DNA from: a virus
Length of the DNA stretch: 64,000 nt
Reading direction: 5' to 3' (one strand)
Virus record (IMG/VR): IMGVR_UViG_3300042451_001197
Span: 42,820-106,819 of that record
Part shown: positions 63,814 through 64,000 of the stretch, piece by piece
How the letters are laid out: each line of letters begins with the position of its first letter
Numbering within the stretch: position 1 is the stretch's first letter
Notes under the pieces: model-generated
The model's input: the letters and a program-made list of their open reading frames with translations, nothing else
What the model was told of the DNA's origin: nothing
Database searches by the model: none
Position numbers and translations under genes: made by a program

Positions 63814-64000
63814 AAAGCCGACATATTATTCCACTTAATAACTAACATAGGATTAAATGAACGAGATTTTATTGTTAAGTTTTTGGCGCAAAATTGTCCA
63901 AAAAAAGTTATACCTAATGGAGTGTAATCATAATTAATTAATTTTAAACCATATCCCTCATTAATGAATATTGATATGTTTCTAACATTAGTTGATGTGT
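63810..64000 (-). CDS. Partial hypothetical protein (N-terminus outside window)
   Basis: The last 62 residues of a protein running in from the right edge, ending MLVIKWNNMSAL. Segments INEGYGLKLINYDYTPLGITFFGQFCAKNLTIKS suggest a beta-rich phage structural-type protein. ATGA overlap with the next gene. Confidence 0.65.
   Translation of the reverse strand, partial: TSTNVRNISIFINEGYGLKLINYDYTPLGITFFGQFCAKNLTIKSRSFNPMLVIKWNNMSAL

Noticed and set aside
1-64000. Genome-wide reassignment of UAG
   Set aside because: Several genes end naturally in TAG (14797, 54334, 58413, 40764), and only one interrupted gene was seen.

Overview
The window looks like part of a large, AT-rich double-stranded DNA phage (or phage-like element) of a Bacteroidota host. 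The evidence is dense small genes with overlapping starts and stops, phage-typical small-protein families, homing endonucleases, a tRNA cluster, and many promoters of the Bacteroidota form TTTG-N19/20-TAnnTTTG that put the start of transcription almost on the ATG. No capsid, terminase, tail or polymerase gene is recognisable here, so the phage assignment is an inference from gene style.

Layout. 1-6777 is a leftward block of small proteins, many with a short shared N-terminal tag (MKxLITExxL, or MKKxIRLTESDLxKLxKRVI), plus a DNA methyltransferase. 6778-10146 is an accessory stretch: a G-quadruplex-prone region, two HExxH metallopeptidase paralogues, a promoter-flanked structured RNA, and an 820-bp gene-free region full of palindromes. 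10147-15947 is a rightward expansion of one tagged gene family whose C-terminal tails are unrelated between copies. One member (13735-14457) ends in an in-frame array of 36-bp repeats separated by unique 30-bp segments. 15944-32274 is a long leftward run of small early-type genes: tandem paralogues, lipoproteins, a YopX-like protein, an LpxH-like phosphatase and a HAD protein. 32324-34218 is an integron-like array: a tyrosine recombinase followed upstream by cassettes with attC-like sites. 34211-46600 mixes tagged genes with a metallophosphoesterase, Nudix hydrolase, HAD phosphatase and a short UvrC. 46710-55876 is again leftward early-type genes, interleaved with three clear tRNAs (Arg-UCU, Glu-UUC, Ser-UGA) and five odd structured or tRNA-like RNAs. 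55967-64000 is a leftward block with an archaemetzincin, an L,D-transpeptidase, a DUF192 protein, and a DHH phosphoesterase that carries an in-frame amber codon and lies between two homing endonucleases.

Two promoter styles separate the genes. TATCTTTG/TACCTTTG precedes the early-type genes; AT-rich ATATTTAT close to the ATG precedes most tagged genes and the 56-64 kb block. The correlation suggests that the tagged proteins form a late, possibly virion-packaged set, comparable to the N-terminally targeted internal head proteins of T4. That is inference.

The strongest candidates for new biology are the coding 36+30 repeat array and its relatives, the phage-borne cassette array whose attC sites supply start codons to the next gene, and the cluster of structured RNAs.
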